Shown in pieces: positions 19,767 through 28,074 of a stretch of 64,000 bases of DNA. The DNA comes from Arthrobacter methylotrophus (GTDB taxonomy: Bacteria > Actinomycetota > Actinomycetes > Actinomycetales > Micrococcaceae): positions 2,294,001-2,358,000 of the forward strand of contig NZ_BAABED010000001.1 of the NCBI RefSeq assembly GCF_039539965.1. The letters are read 5' to 3'. Numbering within the stretch: the first letter of the stretch is position 1; the number at the start of each line of letters is the position of its first letter. A program made the position numbers and the translations under genes. The notes under the pieces were generated by a model. That model ran no database searches, was not told the origin of the DNA, and saw only the letters and a program-made list of their open reading frames with translations.

Positions 19767-20329
19767 GATCGGGTGGCGTTGAGCATGTCCAGGATTTCCT
19801 GCGTCGTTCCGGTCTCGCCCAGTCGCGGGAAGATCGTCGTCACGGAGTTTTCATGGGCATTCATGTTCAAATCGGTCATGGCGTCGAGGGCGAGGGTGAC
19901 GTTGAGTCCGGCTTCGTGAGCGCTCCGGGCCGTAGATTCCACGCCGATGCTCGTGGCGACGCCGGTCAGCACAACCTGGGTCACACCCAAGTCTTCCAAC
20001 AGGACGCCCAATCCAGTGCCAGTGAAGGCGCCCCAAGTCTTCTTCGTCACGAGGTGGTCGCCTGGCTGCTGGTTCAGTTCGGGTAGGAGCTCGGCAAAGT
20101 CGGCGGGAAACGACCTGGCCGCGTTACTGCTTTGATCTGTCCGGCCAGGTGCGCCGCCCGTGACGTTGACCAGGACCACAGGCAGTCCGTGGCTACGGAA
20201 AGCGTTCGCCAGCATCGCGGAATTCTTAATGATCGGTTCAAGCGGATGAGCCTTCGGGGATGCAACTATTCCCCGCTGGAGGTCAACAATGATCAGGGCG
20301 GTCTGCGGATCCAGCGTGGTGATAGTCAT
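19763..20329 (-). CDS. Isochorismatase-family hydrolase lacking the usual cysteine
   Basis: The 188-residue Rossmann-like protein has the family start TALIIVDLQRGIV with the catalytic Asp and VTKKTWGAFTGTGL with the catalytic Lys. At the usual nucleophile position the motif reads LTGVATSIGVESTARSA, with Gly where cysteine hydrolases have Cys. That matches true isochorismatases such as EntB and PhzD, which also lack Cys, so it may act by the Asp/Lys vinyl-ether mechanism; otherwise it is inactive. It sits 3 bases after marR and overlaps the MFS gene. Confidence 0.85.
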   Translation of the reverse strand: MTITTLDPQTALIIVDLQRGIVASPKAHPLEPIIKNSAMLANAFRSHGLPVVLVNVTGGAPGRTDQSSNAARSFPADFAELLPELNQQPGDHLVTKKTWGAFTGTGLGVLLEDLGVTQVVLTGVATSIGVESTARSAHEAGLNVTLALDAMTDLNMNAHENSVTTIFPRLGETGTTQEILDMLNATRS

Positions 20330-20332
20330 GTG

Positions 20333-20782
20333 TCACGGCTCCAAAAGGCGTTTGAGTAGGTGGATGGCACCGGGCAGTCGTTCCTGCTCGTCCGGCGTGA
20401 GTTTCGACTGGATAGTGCGGTAAAGCCAATCGGCCTTGGCCGCCCGGCCGGCGCTGATGCTCTTTCTGGCTTCAGCGGTGAGGGAAAGGATCCTGCGGCG
20501 GCCATCGGCCGGGTCCGGACCGCCCTCGACTAATCCCGCCCCGGCAAGGGCTGAAATGATGGGACCCATGGATTGCGGTCGCATGCCCTCGACGCGGGCC
20601 AGGGCGGACATGGTGGCACTGCCGTCGCGTTCCAAATGGATCAGCACAGCCTTTTGCGCATTGCTCAGGTTGTCCACCTGCGAATGTTCGCGCAGGCGCC
20701 GGGTGAACTGGCCAATGAGCACACGAAGTTCAGCGGCGACTTCGAACGACCGTGCCGCGTCCGGTCCGGGGCCAGAGATCAT
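20333..20782 (-). CDS. MarR-family transcriptional regulator
   Basis: The 149-residue protein has the MarR winged-helix fold: LRVLIGQFTRRLRE (dimer helix), LSNAQKAVLIHLERDGSATMSALARVEGMRPQSMGPIISALAGAGLVEGG (recognition region) and PADGRRRILSLT (wing with the conserved Asp-Gly-Arg). It leads a three-gene operon with the isochorismatase and MFS genes. A 9-bp inverted repeat 19 bases upstream of the start is a likely autoregulatory operator. MarR regulators of efflux genes usually respond to small phenolic ligands. Confidence 0.88.
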   Translation of the reverse strand: MISGPGPDAARSFEVAAELRVLIGQFTRRLREHSQVDNLSNAQKAVLIHLERDGSATMSALARVEGMRPQSMGPIISALAGAGLVEGGPDPADGRRRILSLTAEARKSISAGRAAKADWLYRTIQSKLTPDEQERLPGAIHLLKRLLEP

Positions 20783-20800
20783 AGTTCTGACGCTATCAAA

Positions 20801-20834
20801 TAGTAAGGAAAACTGAAAAGATTACCTTACTATC
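20801..20834. promoter_or_regulatory. Inverted repeat upstream of marR, probable operator
   Basis: ATAGTAAGG (20801-20809) and CCTTACTAT (20826-20834) form perfect 9-bp inverted arms with a 16-base AT-rich spacer, 19 bases before the marR start. The local AT richness suggests it overlaps the promoter. No other palindrome of this quality lies nearby. The spacer is long for a single MarR dimer, so it may hold two half-site pairs. Confidence 0.6.
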
Positions 20835-20883
20835 TTTGCTATGTAGACCCCTCGTTGAACATCCAATAAACCCATGAAAAACA

Positions 20884-20917
20884 GGAGGTCCCCGTCCAAT
20901 AATGGACGGAGACCTCC
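20884..20917. terminator. Terminator downstream of the secreted-protein gene
   Basis: GGAGGTCCCCGTCCA (20884-20898) pairs with TGGACGGAGACCTCC (20903-20917) with one mismatch around a 4-base ATAA loop. It closes the leftward secreted-protein gene, 49 bases after its stop. Confidence 0.75.
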
Positions 20918-20965
20918 CGGAGCTACAAGCGGCCTAGCCTAGGCTAGGCACGCGGCGTGCGACAG

Positions 20966-22054
20966 CTAGCAGCTGGCGCCGTAATTGGCCAAGCCCAGGA
21001 TGCTGTACTTGCCATTGGACGTCCCGGCCGGATTCGTGTGGAAGAACCACGGAACAAAGACCTCGTCTTCAACCGTCCATGTCTTGGCGGAAGCATCTGT
21101 CAACGTGAAGTTCTGGTTGTTCACGGGATCGCCGACTTCGAGGATCTTCTGGCAGCCGTAGCCTGCCGTCGACAGGTTCCCTGCTGTCGCGTTGTTCACC
21201 GTCGGGTCGAACGCCCATTCGGAAAGTTCATGGGAGAGCGCTTGCAGGTTATTGTTCGAGGCGCCTTGGATGTTGGAGAAGCCAAGTGCCTTGGTGCCGT
21301 CGTAGTCATGGTAGCCACCGAAGCCTCTGCCGGTTCCGTCGTCACCAAAGACCCCTGGCGTGACGTACATGACAATGCCGTCCGAGGGGTAGGCAGCGGA
21401 CTGCGATACTTGGTCGGAAATCAAGGTGTCTTGAACACCAATGATGCTGCCGTAGTCCCAGTACTGGTCTGCCCCAACGTTCAAGGTCACGGCGGGCTTG
21501 ACCACAGGGTTCAGCTTGACGTGGTATCCAGCTGGCTGGTTGAAGTTGGCGCGCATGTATGCATCTATGTATTGCGTGTTTTCGCCGCTGGGCTTTTGGG
21601 CCATATTTGCGAAGATGGGACTTTTCGCCGCGTCATTGACGGCCGTGGTGGCGTTGATGCTGGTTGTGGTGCCGTCGCCATTGTCCAGATCCATGTTCAA
21701 CGGAACCAAATAGACATTAATGGTGCTTGTGGTGCCAAGCGCCGGATCGGCGCCAATGTAGGTGGAAGCGTACTTGGTGCCTGTCGTGGAATCCGTATTC
21801 GTAGTGGTCCACCGCTGCAGGCCCGCGGCACTGAAGGCCCTGGAACTGGCTTGCGTCTGCGGCGCAGAAGATGCACCGTGTCCCGCCTGGTGCTGAGCCT
21901 TGATTTGGGCCGTTCCATCATGGATGTTCGGCACCTTGTGCGAAACGGGATGATGGGATCCGTGCAACGGCGCCGCATTGGCCGAGGCTCCCATTCCCGC
22001 GAGCAGTAAACATGCGGCCCCCACCGCGGAAAGGTTAGTTAGTAGTTTCAACAC
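20966..22054 (-). CDS. Secreted protein with an HEL-S-E-W-x-x-DP motif, putative metallohydrolase
   Basis: The 362-residue protein starts with a clear signal peptide (LLTNLSAVGAACLLLAGMGASANA, cut near Ala28). The mature part is Thr/Asn/Gly-rich with few Cys. Near residue 270 lies LSHELSEWAFDP, which fits a secreted family with a conserved SHE-x-x-E-x-x-x-DP motif of probable metal binding. Two cysteines (YGCQKI and the final NYGASC) may form a disulfide. No peptidase family is firmly recognised. The gene stands alone with a terminator, and its codon use resembles that of its neighbours. Confidence 0.7.
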   Translation of the reverse strand: MLKLLTNLSAVGAACLLLAGMGASANAAPLHGSHHPVSHKVPNIHDGTAQIKAQHQAGHGASSAPQTQASSRAFSAAGLQRWTTTNTDSTTGTKYASTYIGADPALGTTSTINVYLVPLNMDLDNGDGTTTSINATTAVNDAAKSPIFANMAQKPSGENTQYIDAYMRANFNQPAGYHVKLNPVVKPAVTLNVGADQYWDYGSIIGVQDTLISDQVSQSAAYPSDGIVMYVTPGVFGDDGTGRGFGGYHDYDGTKALGFSNIQGASNNNLQALSHELSEWAFDPTVNNATAGNLSTAGYGCQKILEVGDPVNNQNFTLTDASAKTWTVEDEVFVPWFFHTNPAGTSNGKYSILGLANYGASC

Positions 22055-22369
22055 TAGTCTCCTTTAGAAAAAGCACCGATGCCTTTTTGGGGCGGCGACG
22101 CCTGTGGGTAAAAGGTTGGTGTGACGACCAGACCAAATCACTTGACCTTGGGTGTCACACGCGTAAATAGTCGCGAAACTGCTTACTGTGACGAAGATTA
22201 CAAAAAAGTATTTCGGGCGAGATTTCGTAGCGTCGCGTCCACCAGGCCGGCTTGGAGCGACTGCCGTGGCCGTCTACGTTGCTTGACAAAGATCAAGGTG
22301 GCCCCGAACAGAGCGCAGGCCGTGGAAGGATGCCGCGGTGGAACAACCGTCAACTGCAATGGCTCCCGG
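22055..22369. other. Intergenic region upstream of the secreted-protein gene
   Basis: These 315 bases hold the promoter region of the leftward secreted-protein gene and the end of the flavoprotein operon. An AT-rich stretch near 22190-22215 could contain a leftward promoter. No convincing coding frame, RNA gene or repeat was seen. Confidence 0.5.
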
Positions 22370-23911
22370 TCAGGTGACTGTAATGTCTCTAACCGGTTTG
22401 AGATCCGGCCGGCTCTGAGACCGGGCTGCGTTGCGGCCTGCCAGCCGTCCGGATACCATCGCCCAGCCGATGTGCAGTCCGTGGTTAAGTAGCTGCAGGC
22501 CTCCCTGGCCCGTTGATCCTGCGGCCCACAGTCCGGGGATCGCCTCGCCGTCGGCTGTTGTCACGCGCAGCTGGGTGTCGACGGCCAGACCGCCATCGGC
22601 CAAAGTGACATAGGCGTTCATCGGGCCCAACGCGTAGAACGGTCCCTCACTGACTCCGCCCCCGAGATGCTGCCGGTCGAACCGGGAGTCCTTTCCGGCG
22701 GCGACGTCTGCGTTCCACTCCTCGACGGTGGACTGCAGGACGGAGGGTTCCACACCGATACTCAGGGCCAGCTCATCGATGGTGTTAGCCCGGTGGTAAA
22801 CGTCGGGGCGGTACCTCTTGTAGTCGTCAACATAGGCGTAAGCCACACCCGGAAAGGTTGAGACAGGGTTAGGCCAGGCAGAGAACTTCCTGGCGACCCC
22901 GCCGTCGAAGATCATGAAGGCGGTGTTCTTCTCATCCGCGGCCGCGGCGCGTGCCATCAACTTGTCGGAGTCCTCGTTGGCTATCCGTTTCCCGGAATGC
23001 CCCACGAGCAAGGCTCCTGCCTGGTACATCGTGTTGTTCGGGCCTACCCAGCTCGTCAGGGCACCCCGGATGACGTATGCGAGCAGGTTCTTTGGGAGTC
23101 GCTCGACAACGAGGCGCATGGCTTTGGACAGCAAGGGGTGCGAGGGCAGGATCTTAATCGGGTCCGGCCGCTTTGAGGGCGCGAACCGCAGCCCCTCGTA
23201 AAGTCGGTCCATCTGCAGCATGATTCCGCCCACTCCGGTTCCCAGTTTGAATCCGTCCCCGGTGCTGTTGGGGTTGACCGGCGGTATTTTGGAGGCGGCT
23301 TCCCCGACGAACTCGGCTTTCATCTCGGTGGACGCGGAGTAGTCTCCGGTTGCCAGGATGACGCCGCGCCTACCGAAGAAGTCAGTGCCATCTGCCCGGG
23401 CCCCGATGATATCCCCCGCGGCGTTGCACAGGAGTTTGTCCACGCGCATGGACGTGCGCACCTCGACGCCGCGCTTCCGGCATTCACGCAGCAGCGCCGA
23501 TGCATACGCGGAGGAATTAGGGAGGACATTGTGCATGCGCGGCTTCTCGTACGGCGGCTCGGGGGTGGGGCCGAGGAACTGCACGCCGATGCTGGAGAGC
23601 CACTCCACGGTCGCTCCCGCGTTCTCGGCCAGAACGCGGCGCAGCTCCTTGTTCTCCCTTTCCTCGAATTCGCCGTTGGCCACTTTCATGTCGTCGATGA
23701 ACAGCTCGATGCTGTCGTTGACTCCGGCCCGGTACTGGTAGGAGGTGTTGGCCGCGGTGAACGACCCGACAGACATCGCGGTGCTGCCGCCCACCTTGGC
23801 AGCTTTTTCGAGCACAATCGTGCTGGCTCCGCTGGTCGCCGCGGAGATGGCAGCGCTCATTCCGGAGCCGCCGCCTCCGATAACAAGGACGTCTGCGGTA
23901 GTCATGCTCAT
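22370..23911 (-). CDS. FAD-dependent dehydrogenase, ketosteroid-1-dehydrogenase/fumarate reductase flavoprotein type (copy 1)
   Basis: The 513-residue flavoprotein has an N-terminal dinucleotide fold (DVLVIGGGGSGMSAAISAA, then VLEKAAKVGGSTAMSVG) and a C-terminal FAD-closing segment with GLWAAGSTGQGGLQLLNHGLHIGWAMVSGR. The family removes hydrogens next to a carbonyl (steroid or alicyclic ketones) or reduces activated double bonds. It is the last gene of the operon; its ATG overlaps the stop of the preceding flavoprotein (ATGA). The substrate is unknown. Confidence 0.82.
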   Translation of the reverse strand: MSMTTADVLVIGGGGSGMSAAISAATSGASTIVLEKAAKVGGSTAMSVGSFTAANTSYQYRAGVNDSIELFIDDMKVANGEFEERENKELRRVLAENAGATVEWLSSIGVQFLGPTPEPPYEKPRMHNVLPNSSAYASALLRECRKRGVEVRTSMRVDKLLCNAAGDIIGARADGTDFFGRRGVILATGDYSASTEMKAEFVGEAASKIPPVNPNSTGDGFKLGTGVGGIMLQMDRLYEGLRFAPSKRPDPIKILPSHPLLSKAMRLVVERLPKNLLAYVIRGALTSWVGPNNTMYQAGALLVGHSGKRIANEDSDKLMARAAAADEKNTAFMIFDGGVARKFSAWPNPVSTFPGVAYAYVDDYKRYRPDVYHRANTIDELALSIGVEPSVLQSTVEEWNADVAAGKDSRFDRQHLGGGVSEGPFYALGPMNAYVTLADGGLAVDTQLRVTTADGEAIPGLWAAGSTGQGGLQLLNHGLHIGWAMVSGRLAGRNAARSQSRPDLKPVRDITVT

Positions 23912-25356
23912 GAAGTCTCCGTGCCTGTCGTCAATTGGTCTGCGTTTACCAGTACCCGGGTGTTGTCGCGGACAACCGTACGGGCCGCAATGGCGCGTTC
24001 CGTAGCGGAGCGGCCTGCCCAGCGTCCGGTGATGTATGCCGGCGCCAGACCTCCGGCGTAGCCGTAGTTGGACAGTCCGCCAATGTCTGCACCGGCGGCG
24101 TAGAGGCCGGGGATGGGCCGGCCGTCATGGTCCAGTACCTCGCCGTGGCAGTTGGTGCGCACACCGCCGAACGTGAAGGTGATGGAGGGCTGGACCATGA
24201 GGGCATAGAAGGGACCCGTGCCCGGGGCCCGGGCGCCCGCGGAGACCGGGACCCCCCGGGCCGCGCCACCGCCTTGGGCGGCCGCAAGTGCGTACTGCTC
24301 GAGCGTTGCGTTGAGGTTTTCCCTGTCGACGCCCCACGCCGAGATCTTTTCGACGAGCCCGGCCAAGGTCTGCGCCTCCGCATGGGTACCGCCGGCGTCG
24401 ATGGCGGCGGCGAAGCGGTCGATGGAGCCGAGCCCAGGGAACGGCTCTTCGATGACCTCGGTGGTGCGGACGTGCTCGTCGAAGATCAGGATGCCGCGGG
24501 CTTCGGGCTGGAAGGCCACGTCCTGGTTGAGCAGTTCGTCGCCCTTGGTCTCGTCGGCGAACCGTTCGCCGCGCAGGTTCACCATCACGGTCGAACCGGA
24601 GTAGTACTGGGAGTAGGGCAGGTAGTCCTCTGTTTCGAAGCGGCGGACCGGGTAGGGCAACAGATGGCCGTAGAACGTGCTCATGGCGGTGGTCCCGCCG
24701 GTGCCGGCGGCGCGGGCGAGCCGCAGTCCGTCCCCGACGCTGCCGGGGTTCGAGCGCAGCAGCAGCCGGTCCGCATTCGGGCCGATGTGGCGGGTGAGTT
24801 CGTCGCGGGCGCCTTGGAATCCGCCGGTGGTCAGGACGACGGCGGGTGCGTCGTAGCGGATGAGGCGGCCATCGGCGTCGCGCGCCACCGCCCCGGTGAC
24901 GGAGCGGCCGTCGCGCAGCAGTTCGATGACGGCAAGCCCGACGTGCGTTTCACCGCCTGCGGCGAGGATTTCCTTCCGACACCAGGACAGAATGGCGTGA
25001 ATGTCGGTGGAGTACCCGATGCCGAACGTCATGATGTCCCGCTTGGGCTTGGCAGCTACTCTGGCTCCCGACGCCCGCAATTCCGCCAGCGCTTCCTCAT
25101 AGTCACCCACCAGGCGAGCACCCAGCTCAAGATTACCCAGGGGGATCCGTGCGCGGTATGCGTCAATCGTCGGCGCGGTCCAGAACATGCCGGCTGAGAG
25201 GGCGGCCGAACCGCCAAAGGTCTGTTGCTTCTCCAACAACGCGACCTTGGCACCTTGCCTGGCAGCAGTCATGGCAGCGGCCGAGCCGCTGATGCCGGAG
25301 CCGACGACGAGAACGTCCACCTGACGGGTCTGGTCAACGCTTCCTGAATAAGACAT
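23908..25356 (-). CDS. FAD-dependent dehydrogenase, same family (copy 2)
   Basis: The 482-residue flavoprotein has VLVVGSGISGSAAAMTAARQGAKVALLEK at the N-terminus, FGGSAALSAGMFW in the FAD-binding loop and GLYAAGADIGGLSNYGYAGGLAPAYITGR at the C-terminus. It is the most diverged of the three copies, with many Gly/Ala insertions. A good ribosome site (GAGGAG) lies 8 bases before the ATG at 25356. It follows copy 3 by 29 bases and is coupled to copy 1. Three such enzymes in tandem suggest successive oxidations or distinct subunits acting on one ring compound. Confidence 0.82.
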   Translation of the reverse strand: MSYSGSVDQTRQVDVLVVGSGISGSAAAMTAARQGAKVALLEKQQTFGGSAALSAGMFWTAPTIDAYRARIPLGNLELGARLVGDYEEALAELRASGARVAAKPKRDIMTFGIGYSTDIHAILSWCRKEILAAGGETHVGLAVIELLRDGRSVTGAVARDADGRLIRYDAPAVVLTTGGFQGARDELTRHIGPNADRLLLRSNPGSVGDGLRLARAAGTGGTTAMSTFYGHLLPYPVRRFETEDYLPYSQYYSGSTVMVNLRGERFADETKGDELLNQDVAFQPEARGILIFDEHVRTTEVIEEPFPGLGSIDRFAAAIDAGGTHAEAQTLAGLVEKISAWGVDRENLNATLEQYALAAAQGGGAARGVPVSAGARAPGTGPFYALMVQPSITFTFGGVRTNCHGEVLDHDGRPIPGLYAAGADIGGLSNYGYAGGLAPAYITGRWAGRSATERAIAARTVVRDNTRVLVNADQLTTGTETS

Positions 25357-25385
25357 TGCAGTGCTCCTCTGAGCTAGTGGGGCGT

Positions 25386-26771
25386 TCAGGCCCGGACGAG
25401 TGGCAGGGTGGTTGCGGCGTGCCGGGCGACGATGCGGCCGAAGACCGCGCCCTTTCCCAGCGAGGTTCCCGTCATGTAGGCCGCCCCGTGGAACCCGCCG
25501 GTAACCTCACCTATGGCATAGAGGCCGTCAATGACATCCCCGTCGATGTCTACTACCTGGCCGTCGGTGTTGATAGTGACCCCGCAGTACGTCGTGGTCA
25601 TCAGCGCCTTGGCCGGGTAGGCGTAAAACGGGGCCTGGTCCAGGGGCAGCAGCTCCCCGACGCCGTTGCACAGGTTGGTGCGGCCGGCGTCGTCAGCCTG
25701 TCCGGAGGCGATGGAAGAGTTGTACCGGGCCACCGTTTCCATCAGTGCGGATGGGTCGATGCCCGCCATCACGGCGAGTTCTTCCAGGGTGTCCGCCTTG
25801 TGTACATGTCCGATGCTCTCGAGCATGTCGATGTCGTTGAGCGGGATCCCGGGGTGTGATTTCGCCCGGATCTTCGCGTCGAAGATCTGGAAACCAAGAC
25901 CGTCGGCTTCTTTGAGCACTTCCCGGCCGAGGACCTTGTAGGACTGGGATTCGTCCATGAAACGTTTGCCGGCTGTGTTCACGACGATCGCGCCCATGTA
26001 GTAAGCCGTGAGCAGCTCATGGAACTCCTCACCGGTGTCAGGATGCGAACCGTAAGTGGCGGTGACATAGGCCATGTCAGCCATGCCGGCTCCAAGCTTC
26101 CACGCCATTTTCAGGCCGTCACCGGTGTTGCCCTTTCCTCCGTACGGGATAGCTGCAAGGGCTTCCGGCGCGAAGGTACGCAGTAGGTCCGTGCCCCGGC
26201 TGAACCCGCCGGTCGCCAACACAACGCCACCGCGGGACCGGAAGACGGCCTCGCCGTCTGGGGATTGGACGACGACTCCAGTCACCTTCCCCGAGTCCTC
26301 GCGGATCAGCCGGTTGGCGCGGTGGTTCAGTCGGGTTTCCCCGCCGTGGGAGGTGAAGTTCCGGTGGAGGATGGCCAAGACGTCGGTTATGGACGAATTG
26401 TGGCTGCGCGGTGCGGACTGTCCGGAGCTGATCTCCAAGGCCCGAAATTCCACCCCTTGGTGCTTGAGCCAGTTGTAGGTCTCGCTCTGGTGCGCCAGGT
26501 AGGTCACGAGCAGAGCCGGGTCGCTGGCACCGCCTCCCGACTCCTGCATGTCCTTCAAGAACAGTTCGGCTGAGTCGTCGACATTCGCTGCTGCTTGCTC
26601 ATCGGTCCCGGAGAAAGCGAAGAAGCCTCCGCTCATCGCCGTCGAACCGCCGAGGTTCCCGGTCTTTTCCAAAAGGGCGACGCTGAGGCCGGCCTCCGCT
26701 GCGGAGGCTGCGGCGGTTTGTCCGGCGATGCCGGAGCCGATGACGACCAGGTCATAGGTGTATTCGGGCAT
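25386..26771 (-). CDS. FAD-dependent dehydrogenase, fumarate reductase flavoprotein type (copy 3)
   Basis: The 461-residue flavoprotein is the closest of the three to soluble fumarate reductase-like proteins: DLVVIGSGIAGQTAAASAAEAG, LLEKTGNLGGSTAMSGGFF, and near the C-terminus GLYAIGEVTGGFHGAAYMTGTSLGKGAVFGR. ATG 26771 is chosen because the dinucleotide-binding strand begins 6 residues later; upstream residues to 26849 look like leader translation. A 90-base gap separates it from the SDR gene, leaving room for an internal promoter. Confidence 0.82.
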   Translation of the reverse strand: MPEYTYDLVVIGSGIAGQTAAASAAEAGLSVALLEKTGNLGGSTAMSGGFFAFSGTDEQAAANVDDSAELFLKDMQESGGGASDPALLVTYLAHQSETYNWLKHQGVEFRALEISSGQSAPRSHNSSITDVLAILHRNFTSHGGETRLNHRANRLIREDSGKVTGVVVQSPDGEAVFRSRGGVVLATGGFSRGTDLLRTFAPEALAAIPYGGKGNTGDGLKMAWKLGAGMADMAYVTATYGSHPDTGEEFHELLTAYYMGAIVVNTAGKRFMDESQSYKVLGREVLKEADGLGFQIFDAKIRAKSHPGIPLNDIDMLESIGHVHKADTLEELAVMAGIDPSALMETVARYNSSIASGQADDAGRTNLCNGVGELLPLDQAPFYAYPAKALMTTTYCGVTINTDGQVVDIDGDVIDGLYAIGEVTGGFHGAAYMTGTSLGKGAVFGRIVARHAATTLPLVRA

Positions 26772-26860
26772 GGAAATCAGGTACTCGCTTTCAAGGTTTT
26801 GCAGGAGTCGAACTCTGTGGGACAGTGTCCCGGTATTTCCGCAGGGCACACGGCCCCGAG

Positions 26861-27694
26861 TCAGCAGGTGAGCCAGCCGCCGTTGACGTCGAGGCTGATG
26901 CCGGTGATGTAGCTCGCCCGGCTGCTGATGAGGAAGGCGACGGCGTCGGCGATTTCTTCCGGCTGCGCGGGGCGCTTCATCGGCACCTGGTCCAGGAGTT
27001 TCTCCTCCAGAGATACGCCGGCCATCATCGGAGTCTGGACGAAGCCCGGGGCTACACCGTTGACACGGATCCGCTGGCCGGCCAGCTCTTGGGAGAGGCT
27101 TGCGGTGAGATTTTGCAGGGCTGCCTTCGAGGCCCCGTACGCTACGGAGCTGGGCAGGAACGGTCCGAAGTCTGCTTCGGGCGGACCGCCCGTACCCAGC
27201 TTGGACGTAATGGAGAGCAGGTTCACGATGCTCGCGCTGCCGTCCGTAGGCATGTGCCGGTACGCCTCGCGGACGAGGAAGAACGGGGCACTGACGTTGA
27301 CCGCCATCACCTGGTTCCAGTCTTCGTCGCTCAGTTCGAAGAACTGAATCTTCCGGCCGTTCCGTTTCGGCGAGATGCCGACAGCGTTGACCAGGACGCC
27401 GATGGGTGCGATCCCGGCGGCGAAGGCCGCCAGTTCGCGATTCGCTTTGCTGCTGGTCAGATCCCCGGCGAAGCCCCGGTGATCCGCTCCGTCAATTCGG
27501 GGCAGGCCCGCCGCAGTGAGGTCCGCCGCGGCCTGGTCAATATCGGCGACGACGACGGCGTAGCCTTCGCTAGCCAGGCGGTGGCTGATCGCTTGGCCGA
27601 TCCCGCCGGCCCCTCCCGTGACGATCGCCGTCTGGGTAAGGGGCGGCCGTGTCGAGCCTGTTTGGCGGGGAGACTCGGTATCGATGATTCCCAT
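26861..27694 (-). CDS. Short-chain dehydrogenase/reductase (classical SDR)
   Basis: The 277-residue NAD(P)-dependent oxidoreductase has TGGAGGIGQAI for cofactor binding, NAVGIS as the NAG-type motif, SIVNLLS with the catalytic Ser region, YGASKAAL with the catalytic Tyr and Lys, and the C-terminal GISLDVNGGW of the FabG-like group. ATG 27694 is preceded by GAGAGG. It lies 2 bases after the NIPSNAP gene, so both are cotranscribed, and it probably oxidises a hydroxyl of the cluster's substrate. Confidence 0.9.
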   Translation of the reverse strand: MGIIDTESPRQTGSTRPPLTQTAIVTGGAGGIGQAISHRLASEGYAVVVADIDQAAADLTAAGLPRIDGADHRGFAGDLTSSKANRELAAFAAGIAPIGVLVNAVGISPKRNGRKIQFFELSDEDWNQVMAVNVSAPFFLVREAYRHMPTDGSASIVNLLSITSKLGTGGPPEADFGPFLPSSVAYGASKAALQNLTASLSQELAGQRIRVNGVAPGFVQTPMMAGVSLEEKLLDQVPMKRPAQPEEIADAVAFLISSRASYITGISLDVNGGWLTC

Positions 27695-27696
27695 GG

Positions 27697-28071
27697 TCAG
27701 CCTCTCGGTTGTCCGGCGAACGCCGTGTGGGTGTCTGTGCTGGAAACGGGCAGCGAGCGGATCGGCGAAAAGGAGGTGGGATACATGATCTTGTTTTCCA
27801 TCGTCATGATCATGGGACGGATGATGGCCAGGCATTCCTGCCACTGCTCATTCCCGGCTAGCTCGGCCCGACGCGCCCGGCGGTCCTCAAGGTCCGTGTA
27901 GGCCCAGAGGTGGGTCAGCTCATTCTGGCGGCCGAACTCGGTAACGAAGTAGCCGAGGAAGCCCCCGAGGATCGGCTTTTGTGCCGGCAGCCCTATCTGT
28001 TCATATGCCGACAGGTAGTCTGCGAGGCTGGCTCCGGTATGCAGGACATACGTGCGTTGTTCTACGATCAC
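27697..28071 (-). CDS. NIPSNAP-family protein
   Basis: The 124-residue dimeric alpha-beta-barrel protein has the NIPSNAP motifs VEQRTYVLHTGASLADYL and LGGFLGYFVTEFGRQNELTHLWAYTDLEDRRARRAEL. Proteins of this kind often accompany catabolic operons in Actinobacteria, with undefined catalytic roles. It starts with GTG at 28071, 3 bases after the transporter stop, and is followed directly by the SDR gene. Confidence 0.88.
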   Translation of the reverse strand: MIVEQRTYVLHTGASLADYLSAYEQIGLPAQKPILGGFLGYFVTEFGRQNELTHLWAYTDLEDRRARRAELAGNEQWQECLAIIRPMIMTMENKIMYPTSFSPIRSLPVSSTDTHTAFAGQPRG

Positions 28072-28074
28072 GGG

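Noticed and set aside
23935..25197. Open rightward frame of 420 codons
   Set aside because: It is antisense to the second flavoprotein gene and lacks a ribosome site or motif.
26825..27901. Open rightward frame of 358 codons
   Set aside because: It is antisense to the SDR and NIPSNAP genes, both with clear motifs.
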